From: Cystobacterineae bacterium
GTDB taxonomy: Bacteria; Myxococcota; Myxococcia; Myxococcales; Myxococcaceae
Assembly (NCBI GenBank): GCA_009782175.1
Contig: WRKR01000002.1
Coordinates: 62,001 to 126,000 of the forward strand
Reading direction: 5' to 3'
Length of the DNA stretch: 64,000 bases
The position numbers and the translations under genes were made by a program. The notes beneath the pieces are model-generated. The model was not told the origin of the DNA. It saw only the letters and a list, made by a program, of their open reading frames with translations, and ran no database searches. Every line of letters starts with the position of its first letter. Within the stretch, counting starts at the first letter, position 1. Below, in pieces: positions 16,422 through 26,060 of the stretch.

Positions 16422-18827
16422 TCATTCCAAAAAACGTTTAACACGGACATTTTTCCCATTGCTGATGAAAGTTGTTGCGCCGTGGATGTCCGTGCGGTGG
16501 CAGGTGGCTTTGGCGTGCAAATAGCGTTTTTCTATTTCAGGTTTTGGAAAGCCAAATGTATTGTGCACGCCCACGCAGAAAACAACGTGGCGGGGGCGCA
16601 ATTGCTCAATGAAGCCCTCACTCGAGGAAGTATTCGAGCCATGGTGAGGCGCCTTAACCACCGTGGCAGGAGACAGAGGAAGGGCTTTTTCAACCCCAGA
16701 GGAAATGTCCCCTGTCAACAAAAAGCTGACATTGCCGTGTTGGATTTTGATGACAATGGAGGCATCATTTTCATCCTCCATTTCAAAGTCAGTTTCCGGA
16801 GAAGGAGACAAAATTTCCCAGGTGCTTTCACCCAGGGCAAAGGGTTTTCTTCCGGCGTGGACTTCTTCAACAAGCACTTGTGCTGAAGTGTGTTTGGCGC
16901 TGTGGATGAGTGCTTTGGGCAAAGTTTTTTCAGAGAGCCCCGGCGTCACCCACAGGTGTTTTGTAGGAATGTGTTTAAGCGTAGAAATAAGCCCCAGCGC
17001 ATGGTCCGCATGGGGGTGAGAGAGTATAGCCAACTCAAGGGCCCTCACTTTGTGTTGGTGGAGAAAAGGCAAAACATAACGTTTGCCCGTATCACTCCCC
17101 ATGGAGCCCCCGCCATCAACCAAAGCATGTTTTCCACGGCTGCTGGCAAAAATGGCGTCGCCCTGGCCCACATAGAGGAAGCTTAAAACAAACTCTTTTT
17201 GGGGAAGGCCCCCCGCAAAAAGGGTTAAACAAGCCGCCAGCGGCGCAGCCAACCCCAACCAACGCATGCGGCCTTTGGACAAAGAGAAAAAGGCAAGGCC
17301 CAAAAACCACAAAAGGCACTCCCAGGCAGATGGCCCTGGAATTATCCACGAGGCACCTGGGAGGTTGGCAAAAAAATCCACCAGTTGAAGGAGCAGGTGG
17401 CTGCAAAAAATGCCCAGCACAATAATGGGTATGGCCAGTGGAGGTGCAAGGCAATAGAGGGCAGCGCCGACGGCAGCCAAAACAGAGAGGGCGGTACAAA
17501 GGGGCAGTGCAACAATATTAGAGAGGAGGCCTGCCATGTTAAAGCGGTGGAAGCTGCCGGCAATGAGGGGTGCTGAAGAGAGTGTGGCCGCAAGGCTTGC
17601 ACAAAAAGTTATTTTGAGGGTGCTGGCCACATATTTCCACAAGCGGCGCAGACGGGAGTTGGGTTGGCTCAACGCTTCAAGTTGTGCGGCAAGGCCCTGT
17701 TTGGGGGAGAGCAACGCTCCAAAGGCGGGAGAGAGCAGCATGAGTGCTGCCACGGACAAAAAAGAAAGCTGCATGGAAAGCTCTCCCACACAAGCCGGCT
17801 CTATCCACACAATAAGCAGCATGGAGAGGGCGAGGGTGCTCAATCCATCACTGCGTCCACCCAGGAGCAGGCCAAGCAACCACAGGCTACTCATAAACCC
17901 GGAGCGCACAGCCGGCCCCTGGTAGCCCGTAAAAGCGACATAGGCCCAAACCCAGGGCATGGCAAAAAGGGCCCCCACGCGCTTGGCCTCCCATTGCCGA
18001 AAAAATATCCAAGGCAGCCGCAAATAAAGCCATCTGAAAAATTGCAAAGCCGCCACCGCCAGCACCGCCACATGCAAGCCGCTGACAGAGAGGATGTGGG
18101 CAAGGCCACTCAAAGCAAAAGCTTCCTCAAGCTCATCCCCAAGCTCAGCCCGAAGGCCTGCGGACAGGGCCAAATAGAGTTGGGTGGCCTCCTTGCCGAA
18201 GTTGAGTGTTTTGGCATAGGCATCCAGCTTCTGGCGGTATTCCTGCAACTTGAGGTTGAAAAGCCCTGGAGGGCTTTGCGCCAAAACGCCGCCTTGCACA
18301 ACGCTGCCTGAAAAAGCAATGCCACGCCTTTGGTAGAGTGGCCCCGCGTTATATTCCCCGGGGTTGCGGGCAAGGGGCGGGGGCTTTAGCTGTGCTTTCA
18401 ACCGGAGTCGCTGGCCCGGGGTGAGGGAGAGGGGCTCCGCAGCATAAAGCATGGCGCGAAACCGCGCCTTCTGTTGGAGCTCCGGCAAAAAGCTGACTTT
18501 CAACAAAAGGCGTTTAAACTCCCCGAAGGACTCTATGGCCTCCAACTCCCCTTCCAGGGTGGTGGCTCCAAACGTTAACCCGGCGGGGAGGTGAGTTTGG
18601 GCGCGCCAAGCTGAAATGCCCAGGCCCAGGAGAAAGCAGGAAAGCAGCAGCAGCAAATAGGCCCCCGTCCGCTTCCTGAGGGCCAATGCCAAACCACAAC
18701 CGGCAAAGCCAAAACCCAGCAGCCAAACAGCATGCTTGCAAGGCCCACACAGCATGCCCATGAGGGTGCCAAAACTCGGGGCCACCAGAGGCCTATGCGC
18801 TAAGTCCTTCCATAAAAACCGTCTCAT
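16422..18827 (-). CDS. comEC: ComEC/Rec2-family DNA uptake channel
   Basis: Inner-membrane channel that takes single-stranded DNA into the cytoplasm during natural transformation, 801 aa. N-terminal membrane segments lead to the DUF4131-type soluble domain. The competence core has the hallmark LAHILSVSGLHVAVLA and many further spans. The C-terminal metallo-beta-lactamase-like domain shows YVGQGDAI, DGGGSMGSDTG, and the metal motif SHPHADHALG. The ATG at 18827 has GAGGG five bases upstream. The length is normal and no motif is missing. Whether the organism is competent is not shown by this gene alone. Confidence 0.95.
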   Translation of the reverse strand: MRRFLWKDLAHRPLVAPSFGTLMGMLCGPCKHAVWLLGFGFAGCGLALALRKRTGAYLLLLLSCFLLGLGISAWRAQTHLPAGLTFGATTLEGELEAIESFGEFKRLLLKVSFLPELQQKARFRAMLYAAEPLSLTPGQRLRLKAQLKPPPLARNPGEYNAGPLYQRRGIAFSGSVVQGGVLAQSPPGLFNLKLQEYRQKLDAYAKTLNFGKEATQLYLALSAGLRAELGDELEEAFALSGLAHILSVSGLHVAVLAVAALQFFRWLYLRLPWIFFRQWEAKRVGALFAMPWVWAYVAFTGYQGPAVRSGFMSSLWLLGLLLGGRSDGLSTLALSMLLIVWIEPACVGELSMQLSFLSVAALMLLSPAFGALLSPKQGLAAQLEALSQPNSRLRRLWKYVASTLKITFCASLAATLSSAPLIAGSFHRFNMAGLLSNIVALPLCTALSVLAAVGAALYCLAPPLAIPIIVLGIFCSHLLLQLVDFFANLPGASWIIPGPSAWECLLWFLGLAFFSLSKGRMRWLGLAAPLAACLTLFAGGLPQKEFVLSFLYVGQGDAIFASSRGKHALVDGGGSMGSDTGKRYVLPFLHQHKVRALELAILSHPHADHALGLISTLKHIPTKHLWVTPGLSEKTLPKALIHSAKHTSAQVLVEEVHAGRKPFALGESTWEILSPSPETDFEMEDENDASIVIKIQHGNVSFLLTGDISSGVEKALPLSPATVVKAPHHGSNTSSSEGFIEQLRPRHVVFCVGVHNTFGFPKPEIEKRYLHAKATCHRTDIHGATTFISNGKNVRVKRFLE

Positions 18828-18965
18828 ATACGCCCTCGCCTGCCTCCACCTGAGGAAACCAGTTTTATTATGCCAAGAAAGGTGTTATAGGGTTTCGCCT
18901 TTTCTCATTCTCATTTTATTTTTAGCTGTTTTTTTGCTGCTTTCTCAAAGAGGACACCGGACTTT

Positions 18966-19463
18966 ATGACATTTAAGACAGGTGACAAAGCGGTTTATCC
19001 TGGTCACGGTGTAGGAGAGGTTGTAGGCATTGAGCATACGGAGGTTGCTGGGCAGCGCCAGTCCTTTTATGTGCTTCGCATTTTGGAGAGTGCCAATGGG
19101 AAGGATCGAATTCTCATACCCATTAACAAAGTGGGCTCCGTAGGCTTGCGTGAGGTGATTAGTGAGGACGATGTGAAGCAGGTTTATGCCATTCTCCAGG
19201 AGAAGGATATTTCCGTGGATTCGACGACATGGAACAGGAGATACCGTGAATATACGGAAAAAATAAAAACAGGCTCTGTGTTTGAGATTGCCGAGGTGCT
19301 GAGAGATCTCTATCTGCTCAAAAGCGATAAAGACTTATCTTTCGGGGAACGCAAAATGTTGGATACGGCCCGCACCCTCCTCATTAAAGAGCTTTCTCTG
19401 GCCAAAGGCTGCTCCAAAGACGATATTGAAGCGGACTTAAAGCAAATTTTCCATACGGCCTAG
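18966..19463 (+). CDS. carD: CarD/CdnL-family RNA polymerase-binding regulator
   Basis: 165 aa. The N-terminal RNAP-interacting Tudor-like domain reads FKTGDKAVYPGHGVGEVVGIE, and a helical C-terminal domain follows (KSDKDLSFGERKMLDTARTLLIKEL). Family members bind the RNA polymerase beta subunit and stabilise open promoter complexes, notably at rRNA promoters. The closest type by length is CdnL of myxobacteria. It starts at ATG 18966 behind AGAGGAC, about 12 bases upstream. It is divergent from comEC and convergent with proS. A palindromic repeat remnant lies 18 bases after the stop. Confidence 0.95.
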   Translation: MTFKTGDKAVYPGHGVGEVVGIEHTEVAGQRQSFYVLRILESANGKDRILIPINKVGSVGLREVISEDDVKQVYAILQEKDISVDSTTWNRRYREYTEKIKTGSVFEIAEVLRDLYLLKSDKDLSFGERKMLDTARTLLIKELSLAKGCSKDDIEADLKQIFHTA

Positions 19464-19480
19464 AGGGTGTCCCTAGCCTC

Positions 19481-19506
19481 TAGACCGTTTCGACAGACCG
19501 GTTGAG
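19481..19506. repeat. Palindromic element remnant
   Basis: TAGACCGTTTCGACAGACCGGTTGAG between the convergent carD and proS stops. It matches the TAGACCGGTT family end, but only a short copy remains. Confidence 0.65.
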
Positions 19507-19577
19507 GCACAGGGTGCAAACCCTGGCACTCTTTTTAATGGGCCTTTTTCAGCTGAGTTTTGTTCCGCTGCGTTTTT

Positions 19578-21008
19578 TCAATAGGCCTTGCAAAAAACCA
19601 CGCGGCCCACCGAGGGTTTGCCTGTTTTGATGCAGGTGCCGTTTTCTCGAGGCAAGTTGAAGGGGCGGTTTCGCGTTGTCAGCCCCAACTCCTGTTTTAT
19701 TTGCGCCTCGGTGGTGGCCTCTCCATCCCAATGTGCCAGCAAAAACCCTGCATCGGCCTTCTCGCACATTTCTTCCCAGGAGTTGACGACAAAGGTGTGC
19801 TGCTGCACAAAGCTTTGGGCGCGCGCAAACATGTCCTTCTGCATGGCCTTAAGCTCTTCCACCACGCGCTCTGCTATGCCCTCCAGGGGCACCATTTGTT
19901 TTTCGCCACTGTCTCGGCGCGCAAGCACGCATTGGTGTTTGGCCAAATCCTTCGGCCCCAACTCTATGCGCAGGCAGGCCCCCGCCATTTCCCACTCGTG
20001 GAATTTGAAGCCGGGGCTTGTGGACTCGTCCTCATCCAACTTGCTTTTAATGCCTTTGGACAGAAGCTCCGCGTGTATATTTTTGCAGGCCTCCGCGGAC
20101 AAGAGAAAGTCCTCTTTCTTGCCAATGGGAATGAGCACCACCTGCACCGGCGAAAGCTTGGGCGGCAGCACAAGGCCCTTGTCATCCGAGTGCGTCATAA
20201 CCAGTGCGCCAATGAGGCGCGTGGAAACCCCCCAGGAGGTTTGGAAAACATGGTGTTGTTGTCCGTCCTTGCCTTGGTATTGGGTACCGAAGGCCTTGGC
20301 AAAATTTTGGCCCAAGTTATGGGAGGTGCCGGCCTGGAGGGCCTTTTTGTCCTGCATGAGGGCCTCAATGGAATAGGTGCTGACGGCGCCTGCAAAGCGC
20401 TCGCTGTCGGTTTTTTTGCCGCACAGCACGGGCATGGCCATCCACTCTTCGGCAAGGCGGCGGTAAATGTCGAGCATGCGCAGTGTTTCTTCTTCGGCCT
20501 CCTTTTCCGTGGCATGGCAGGTATGCCCCTCTTGCCAGAGGAACTCGGAGGTGCGCAGAAACAAGCGCGTACGCATTTCCCAACGCACCACATTGGCCCA
20601 TTGGTTAATAAGCACAGGCAAGTCCCTGTGGCTCTGTATCCACCTTGCAAAATTGGCATTAATAATGGTTTCCGAGGTGGGGCGCAAAACCAGCGGCTCC
20701 TCGAGTTTGCTGCCGCCCGCGTGCGTCACCACCGCCAGCTGCGGCGAAAAGCCCTCCACATGCTCGGCCTCCTTGCGCATATAGGACTCGGGAATAAGCA
20801 TGGGGAAATAGGCATTTTGGTGCCCTGTCTCCTTAAACATTTTGTCCAGAACGCTTTGAATGTTTTCCCAAATGGCATAGCCATGAGGGCGTATAACCAT
20901 GCAGCCTTTCACCTCGGAATAGTCGGCAAGTTTTGCGCGGCGAATGAGCTCCACATACCAGTCTGAAAAATTCTCTGCCCTTGTTGTCAGTTTCTCTGCT
21001 TGTGCCAT
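19578..21008 (-). CDS. proS: Prolyl-tRNA synthetase, short (type 3/eukaryote-like)
   Basis: Charges tRNA-Pro with proline. ATG 21008 is chosen because AAAAGGAAAC precedes it and the coding signal starts there ([28 protein letters not shown]); the frame is open further up to 21191. The product of 476 aa is the length of the archaeal/eukaryotic-like ProRS, lacking the editing insert of the long bacterial form. Class II motifs are VRPTSETI-like [44 protein letters not shown] (motif 2) and the C-terminal zinc-type domain ending in VVFCKAY. It is monocistronic. Confidence 0.95.
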   Translation of the reverse strand: MAQAEKLTTRAENFSDWYVELIRRAKLADYSEVKGCMVIRPHGYAIWENIQSVLDKMFKETGHQNAYFPMLIPESYMRKEAEHVEGFSPQLAVVTHAGGSKLEEPLVLRPTSETIINANFARWIQSHRDLPVLINQWANVVRWEMRTRLFLRTSEFLWQEGHTCHATEKEAEEETLRMLDIYRRLAEEWMAMPVLCGKKTDSERFAGAVSTYSIEALMQDKKALQAGTSHNLGQNFAKAFGTQYQGKDGQQHHVFQTSWGVSTRLIGALVMTHSDDKGLVLPPKLSPVQVVLIPIGKKEDFLLSAEACKNIHAELLSKGIKSKLDEDESTSPGFKFHEWEMAGACLRIELGPKDLAKHQCVLARRDSGEKQMVPLEGIAERVVEELKAMQKDMFARAQSFVQQHTFVVNSWEEMCEKADAGFLLAHWDGEATTEAQIKQELGLTTRNRPFNLPRENGTCIKTGKPSVGRVVFCKAY

Positions 21009-21431
21009 GAGTTTCCTTTTGTCTTCCTTGTGGCGCAAAGCGGGGTTGTTTTCAAAAACATTTTTTTTCAATTCACAAAACCCACCCCAGGGCTTGAAAA
21101 AGCCCCTATGGCAATGGTGGCGCCAAATGGGGAGAAGGCAAAACACAGAGGAGACAAAACACAGAGGAGGCAAAACAGCATGCTCCAACAAGCCTTGGTT
21201 GAGCTGGAGCGCATTAAAGCGCTCAAGGCCATTAAAGTTCCCAAGGCGACACCGGCCAGAGCGGTTTCAGGTTGACTAAAACAAAGGCAAAGGCAAAGAA
21301 AAGACGAGAGCACGTTTGAAGCCAAACATGTTCAGGAAAAAGCCTCCTTTAACCTGAGTTGAAATAAGCAGCATTCAAAGGTTGGCGTTGAGCATTCTGC
21401 GGGAATTTAAGGGTTGCACAAAGGGGAGTCC
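21009..21431. other. Intergenic region upstream of proS
   Basis: Contains a short AAAACACAGAGGAG tandem repeat (about 21140-21175), a possible 31-codon frame at 21180-21275, and at 21259-21275 the sequence GAGCGGTTTCAGGTTGA, a half element of the palindromic family. Nothing larger is seen. Confidence 0.5.
21180..21275 (+). CDS. Possible 31-aa peptide
   Basis: ATG 21180 stands nine bases behind GAGGAGG and opens a frame for [20 protein letters not shown] and 11 more residues. It ends at a TGA that lies in a palindromic-element remnant (CGGTTTCAGGTTGA). The predicted peptide is helical and basic. It may be the start of a gene cut by the element, or chance. No family is recognised. Confidence 0.25.
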   Translation: MLQQALVELERIKALKAIKVPKATPARAVSG

Positions 21432-21932
21432 ATGGGAAAAGGGTTAAAAACAATATTGATCATTGCGGCATGCCTGGTGGGTATAGGGATTGTGGGTGGA
21501 ATAACTGCTGTTGTTTTAATCAGCAAAGCGTTCATCAAAAACACTTTTGCTGCGCCAGAATATGTCATGGGGGCAGACACCATCAAATCCATCCATGCGG
21601 TTGTTGGGGAGAGGACGGTGAGCTCTATGTCAAAGGAGACCAAAAACAGAACGTCTACCCTAACAATAAAATATCGGTCAGAGGATGTGCGAGGAGATTT
21701 GGGGGCATATACTCAATATCTCCAAGCTGAAGGTGGATTCACCTTGAGGAAAAAAATGGATTTGTCCGTTATGCCTTCAACCATTGAATTGGCCAAAGAA
21801 TCCAAGGAGGCAGGCAAGCTTGTTTTGATGGCCATTGAGTATAACGCTTCTGGGTATACGCTCATCATCCAAAAAAGCACAAGCCTCTTGACCATGCCTT
21901 CAGAAGGGCACCTGAAACAAAACACTTTTTGA
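21432..21932 (+). CDS. Small membrane-anchored protein of unknown function
   Basis: 166 aa. ATG 21432 is preceded by AGGGGAG; an upstream TTG (21414) is less likely. Residues about 6-30 (LKTILIIAACLVGIGIVGGITAVVLI) form one membrane helix or an uncleaved signal. The remaining 135 residues are soluble, probably periplasmic, with alternating charged strands. I recognise no family. It lies 37 bases upstream of the TonB-C gene on the same strand and may be cotranscribed. Confidence 0.75.
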   Translation: MGKGLKTILIIAACLVGIGIVGGITAVVLISKAFIKNTFAAPEYVMGADTIKSIHAVVGERTVSSMSKETKNRTSTLTIKYRSEDVRGDLGAYTQYLQAEGGFTLRKKMDLSVMPSTIELAKESKEAGKLVLMAIEYNASGYTLIIQKSTSLLTMPSEGHLKQNTF

Positions 21933-21969
21933 AGTCTCATTTGTCTCTTTCCTGCACTAAACTGAGGGC

Positions 21970-23217
21970 ATGAGCGGTTTCCCTCGACGACGACAGAAAA
22001 GTTCTTTCCTGCGTTGGGGGTTTTCCTTCTTCGTGGCCTTTGTGTGCCTCGGTTTTTTTTTGGGGCTGCTCGTCCTGGGCTTTAACCTCAGCGCCAAACC
22101 CTCAACGCTTTCGCCCAAGCCACCCCCTTCCAGCCCTTTTGCTTATGTGCCTCTCTCCGAACAAAGCTGGCAAAAAAACCGAGGCGACAGCCCTCCTCTC
22201 TCTCTTCCTTCTGCGCAAAAGCCCCCTTCTGTTTTGCCGCCTTCACCTCCAAAGAGGGAGCCTGAAAAGTTTTTCCCCAACAAACAAATTGTGGACGTCG
22301 CCCCTGGGAACCAACAGATAGACAAAAATGCGGAATATATAGCAAGCACCAGCAACAAGGTTGACAAGCAAACCCGCGCACGGCACTCAACAGCGCACTA
22401 TAAAAACGCAGCACCCCAAACAACCTCAACCCAAAAGCAGCAAACCCACGGCCAAGGAGAGCATGGCCACATTTCCGGCAACATGGGCCTGGGGTTGGAT
22501 GACAGGCCCTTGGCTGAAGGCACGGCTGCGCGCGCAGGGTTTGAAATTCCCCGCATTGCAGCCCAATCCCCCCTTGAGGTGAAACCTGTCCCCCTCTCGT
22601 CTGGCCCTCACATTCCCATACGCCAGGAGCGTGAAGCTCAACAAGGCAACTCAGAGAGGCTTGTGCTGGGCTCGCACCTTGGCAGTTATTCGGCTGCGGA
22701 AAGCTCGCTGGGGCACATGGGCAAAAAAACAGGGTTGGCGCTTGTCCCTTCCTATGCGGCCCTTGACAAAATTTCTGGTGCAGCGCCCAACGACCATTTG
22801 GCGGACATTGAGGAGGGGGATGGGACTTTTCTTTCCACAAGAGAATGGAAATATGCCTCGTTTTTTAACCGCCTCAAACAAAGTGTAGGCCAACATTGGC
22901 ACCCCAATGTGGTGATGCAGGCGAGAGATTTAAACGGACAAATTTATGGAAGCCAGGACAGGTATACGCTCCTTTCTGTCAAACTGCACAAGAGCGGACG
23001 CATTAGCCACATTCAAATTGCCAAAAGCTGCGGCCTTCACTTTCTGGATGAAGAAGCCGTTGCTGCCTTCACGCGCGCTGCCCCTTTTGTCAACCCCCCT
23101 TCCAACATGTTTAATGGCGATGAGGAAATTCAATTTTCCTTCGGCTTCTATCTCGAAATATCCCACGGGGGCCTTTCTGGGTTTTTGGGCAGGCCCCGCG
23201 GAGGAAGGCTTCGTTAG
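21970..23217 (+). CDS. TonB-like energy transducer protein
   Basis: 415 aa. The basic N terminus and single span (FLRWGFSFFVAFVCLGFFLGLLVLG, about 14-38) precede a long Pro/Ser/Gln-rich periplasmic linker. A C-terminal domain of about 90 aa has the TonB_C pattern (YTLLSVKLHKSGRISHIQIAKSCGLHFLDEEAVAAF, then FVNPPSNMF). TonB proteins pass proton-motive energy from ExbBD to outer-membrane transporters. No exbBD is next to it, so AgmX/PglI-like gliding or other TonB-C functions are possible. Its TAG stop is the left edge of a palindromic element shared with polA. Confidence 0.85.
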   Translation: MSGFPRRRQKSSFLRWGFSFFVAFVCLGFFLGLLVLGFNLSAKPSTLSPKPPPSSPFAYVPLSEQSWQKNRGDSPPLSLPSAQKPPSVLPPSPPKREPEKFFPNKQIVDVAPGNQQIDKNAEYIASTSNKVDKQTRARHSTAHYKNAAPQTTSTQKQQTHGQGEHGHISGNMGLGLDDRPLAEGTAARAGFEIPRIAAQSPLEVKPVPLSSGPHIPIRQEREAQQGNSERLVLGSHLGSYSAAESSLGHMGKKTGLALVPSYAALDKISGAAPNDHLADIEEGDGTFLSTREWKYASFFNRLKQSVGQHWHPNVVMQARDLNGQIYGSQDRYTLLSVKLHKSGRISHIQIAKSCGLHFLDEEAVAAFTRAAPFVNPPSNMFNGDEEIQFSFGFYLEISHGGLSGFLGRPRGGRLR

Positions 23218-23268
23218 GCCGGTTTCACTTGAGGCAAGCCAAAGCCTGCCTCCATGGAAACCGGTCTA
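23215..23268. repeat. 54-bp palindromic element joining two stop codons
   Basis: TAGGCCGGTTTCACTTGA, then the inner hairpin GGCAAGCCAAAGCCTGCC, then TCCATGGAAACCGGTCTA. Its left TAG terminates the TonB-like gene and its right CTA is the TAG stop of polA on the other strand. It is the most compact full copy of the family and could act as a bidirectional terminator. Confidence 0.9.
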
Positions 23269-25923
23269 GTCGTGTACCTGTGCCCAATTGTCCCCTGCCA
23301 AAACCTCTGTTTCCAAAGGCACCAAAAGCTTTGCCGCTTGGGACATGTGTTGTTTGGAAAGCTGCTTTATTTCTTCCAGCTCTGCTTCAGGGCACTCCAG
23401 CAGCAACTCGTCATGCACTTGCAAAAGCATGCGAGAATGCAGTTTGCGCTTCTTCATTTCTGCGTCCAAAGTCAGCATGGCTCGCTTCATTAAGTCTGCC
23501 GCCGTGCCTTGAATGGGCATATTCACCGCCGCACGCTCAGCGGCTTGTATGAGGTGTTTGTTTTTTGCGTTGAGCTTGGGCAAATAACGTCGACGCCCAA
23601 AAAGTGTTTCTATAAACCCCATCTTTCGCCCTTGGGCCAGCACCCGCTCAAAGAAGGAAAAAATGCCTGAAAACCGTTTCTCATATTGCTTAATAATGCC
23701 CTCCGCCTCCTTTTGAGGAATGGACAGACGCAAAGAAAGTCCGCGCGCTGACAAACCATAGGCAATGCCATAATTCACCATTTTGGCCACACGGCGTTGC
23801 TCGTTGTTTATCAGCTCTTCCCTAACACCAAATATTTCAGCAGCTGTCCGCCGGTGTATATCTGCCCCTTCTAAAAATGCCGTCAACAAGGTTGAGTCCT
23901 CACTCATATGAGCGAGAATGCGGAGCTCCAATTGGCTATAATCTGCCGAAACCAGTTTCCAACCAGGTTTTGCGCAAAAAGCCGCACGTATTTTTTTGCC
24001 CCACGCGTTGCGCACGGGAATGTTCTGGAGGTTGGGCTCAGAAGAGGACAAGCGTCCCGTCACCACCAAAGTCTGGTGAAAATGCGTGTGGATGCGCCCA
24101 TCCCCCGCAATCCATTGGGGGAGTTTTGCCAAATAGGTGTTTTTCAGTTTTGAGAGGCTTCTATATTCCAAAAATATTTTTGGCAAAGGGTGCATGGGCG
24201 CCAATTGCTCCAGCACTTCATAGTCCGTGGAGGGGCCCGTCTTCTTTTTTTTCAGCACAGGCAACTTTAAATCCGCATAAAGCACTTTGCTCAGCTGTTG
24301 TGGCGAGTCCAAGTTGAAACGCGTCTTCGCCAACTCCCAAATGCTTGTTTGCAAGTGTTGGCACTTCGCATCCACCTCTGCCAATGCCTCCAGCAGCACC
24401 TGCCTGTCCACGCCTATGCCCTGCGCCTCCATGCGCGCCAAAAGCACCAACAACGGCATCTCCATGTCTTTGGCCAAAGCCCACAAGTTTTGAGCTTTCA
24501 GCTGCTCCTCCAGAAACAAAACCAGCCTATAGAGCCAAAAAGCCTGCTTGGCTTGCTCCGTTTCAGTTGCTGCAGGTGGAAGCTCCACCCCTAAATATTT
24601 TTTGCACAACTCATGAAAAGGCATGGCCCCCAAAGAAGAATCCAAAACATAGGCATACAATTCTGGATCTGCGTCTATGGAGGGCAACTCAATCCCTCTT
24701 AAGGCCAATGCGTGCCAAAGCTTCTTTCCCGCATAGGCCATGCGTTTGAGTTCCACCCGGGACAAGAGTTTGCCCATGTGTTGGGCATGGCTTTGCTGGT
24801 CATGGCCTGGGTTTTCTAATTCAGCAAGGTTGACAACATAAATGTCTGCTCCTGGCACATAAATAGCCAATTGGGCCTCACCCAAAAAATCCTCTAAAGG
24901 CCAACAAGCCACTTCTCTGGCTTCTTTCAGCAAAGAGAGAAGCCGCTCTCTCTGCGGCGCATTGTCTACCTTTATAACCAAGCTTTCGCATGCTTCTTGG
25001 GGCGTTTGGAGTGCGGGTGGCGGCTGCACAGCAGAAGGTGTAGGCAAAGCAGAAGGCATTGGCGGCTGCGTGGCAGAAATTTTTTGCAAAAGCCTGTTAA
25101 ACTCAAGCGTCGTCAACACCGCACGCAGCTTGGGCTCATCCCATGGAATGCACTTCAATTCGGAAAGCTCAACATCCAAGGGCAAGTTTTCACGCAAACC
25201 AATCAGCTTTTGCGCGCGTCGAAGTCCGTCGACATTTTCTTCTAAGGCCTTGCGCAGCTTGGGCTTGTCTATTTCGCCAAGCCTTGCCAACAAAGCATCG
25301 ATGTTGCCAAACTGGGCCAATAAACGCGCAGCTGTTTTGGGGCCAATCCCGGGGACTTTGGGGACATTGTCTGCAGCATCACCCGCAAGCGACAAAAAAT
25401 CCAACAGCTGCGAGGGGTGTATTCCAAATTTCTCCTGCACGTCTTTTTCGGTGACATAGCGGTTTTGGGTAGGGTTGAATACCCGCACATTTTCACCCAA
25501 CAATTGAAGCAGATCTTTATCAGAAGAAACAATGCGCACCTTCCAGCCTGCCAACTTTGCCTTCTTGGTTAATGTGGCAATGAGATCATCCGCCTCCCAA
25601 CCTGGCATTTCCAGGCTTGCAAGGCACATGGCTTGGCCGAGTTTTTTCACCCACTCAAATTGAATGGACAAGTCTTCCGGCGCGGGTGGGCGGTTGGCTT
25701 TATAGTTGGGGTCAATCGCCACCCTTCCTGCTCTGCTGTCTTTGTCATAGCAAAGCGCCAAGTGCGTCGGCTGCTCTGTTTCAAGCAAACGCAACAGCAT
25801 ATTTGCAAAGCCCAACACTGCCTGCGTAGGAAGGCCTTGCGCGTTTGTCAGTGGAGGAAGCGCATGGTAGGCGCGAAAGACAAAACCCGATACGTCCACC
25901 AACATCAATTCAAAGGGTGGCAT
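23266..25923 (-). CDS. polA: DNA polymerase I
   Basis: 885 aa. ATG 25923 is chosen, behind GAGGAGAGGAAG; the frame opens at 25950. The 5'-nuclease domain is intact (LMLVDVSGFVFRAYHALPPL, GWEADDLIATL, SLAGDAADNVPKVPGIGPKTA). The polymerase domain has motif A DYSQLELRILAH, motif B RRVAKMVNYGIAYG and motif C QVHDELLLE. In the middle domain the proofreading residues seem lost: where Klenow has FDTET this protein reads CWPLE, and the Asp of KYDRGIL is replaced (KLWHALA). It therefore probably lacks 3'-5' exonuclease activity, as Taq polymerase does. The TAG stop is provided by the adjacent palindromic element. Confidence 0.95.
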   Translation of the reverse strand: MPPFELMLVDVSGFVFRAYHALPPLTNAQGLPTQAVLGFANMLLRLLETEQPTHLALCYDKDSRAGRVAIDPNYKANRPPAPEDLSIQFEWVKKLGQAMCLASLEMPGWEADDLIATLTKKAKLAGWKVRIVSSDKDLLQLLGENVRVFNPTQNRYVTEKDVQEKFGIHPSQLLDFLSLAGDAADNVPKVPGIGPKTAARLLAQFGNIDALLARLGEIDKPKLRKALEENVDGLRRAQKLIGLRENLPLDVELSELKCIPWDEPKLRAVLTTLEFNRLLQKISATQPPMPSALPTPSAVQPPPALQTPQEACESLVIKVDNAPQRERLLSLLKEAREVACWPLEDFLGEAQLAIYVPGADIYVVNLAELENPGHDQQSHAQHMGKLLSRVELKRMAYAGKKLWHALALRGIELPSIDADPELYAYVLDSSLGAMPFHELCKKYLGVELPPAATETEQAKQAFWLYRLVLFLEEQLKAQNLWALAKDMEMPLLVLLARMEAQGIGVDRQVLLEALAEVDAKCQHLQTSIWELAKTRFNLDSPQQLSKVLYADLKLPVLKKKKTGPSTDYEVLEQLAPMHPLPKIFLEYRSLSKLKNTYLAKLPQWIAGDGRIHTHFHQTLVVTGRLSSSEPNLQNIPVRNAWGKKIRAAFCAKPGWKLVSADYSQLELRILAHMSEDSTLLTAFLEGADIHRRTAAEIFGVREELINNEQRRVAKMVNYGIAYGLSARGLSLRLSIPQKEAEGIIKQYEKRFSGIFSFFERVLAQGRKMGFIETLFGRRRYLPKLNAKNKHLIQAAERAAVNMPIQGTAADLMKRAMLTLDAEMKKRKLHSRMLLQVHDELLLECPEAELEEIKQLSKQHMSQAAKLLVPLETEVLAGDNWAQVHD

Positions 25924-25952
25924 GAAATACTTCCTCTCCTCAAAAACCATGA

Positions 25953-26060
25953 GATCGGTTTAGGGTTGACATGGTTGCTTTCTAGAGTGCCTTCCATGGA
26001 GGCGAGTTTTAGCTCGCCCCATCTGCACGCACACTGTGGCTCTCATGAGGAAGCGGTCTA
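25953..26060. repeat. Palindromic element between polA and the FHA gene
   Basis: The left end GATCGGTTTAGGGTTGACATGG is degenerate. An inner hairpin GGCGAGTTTTAGCTCGCC (26000-26017) follows, and the right end is a perfect AAGCGGTCTA (26051-26060), whose CTA is the TAG stop codon of the FHA/TPR gene. It also carries the polA upstream region. Confidence 0.8.
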
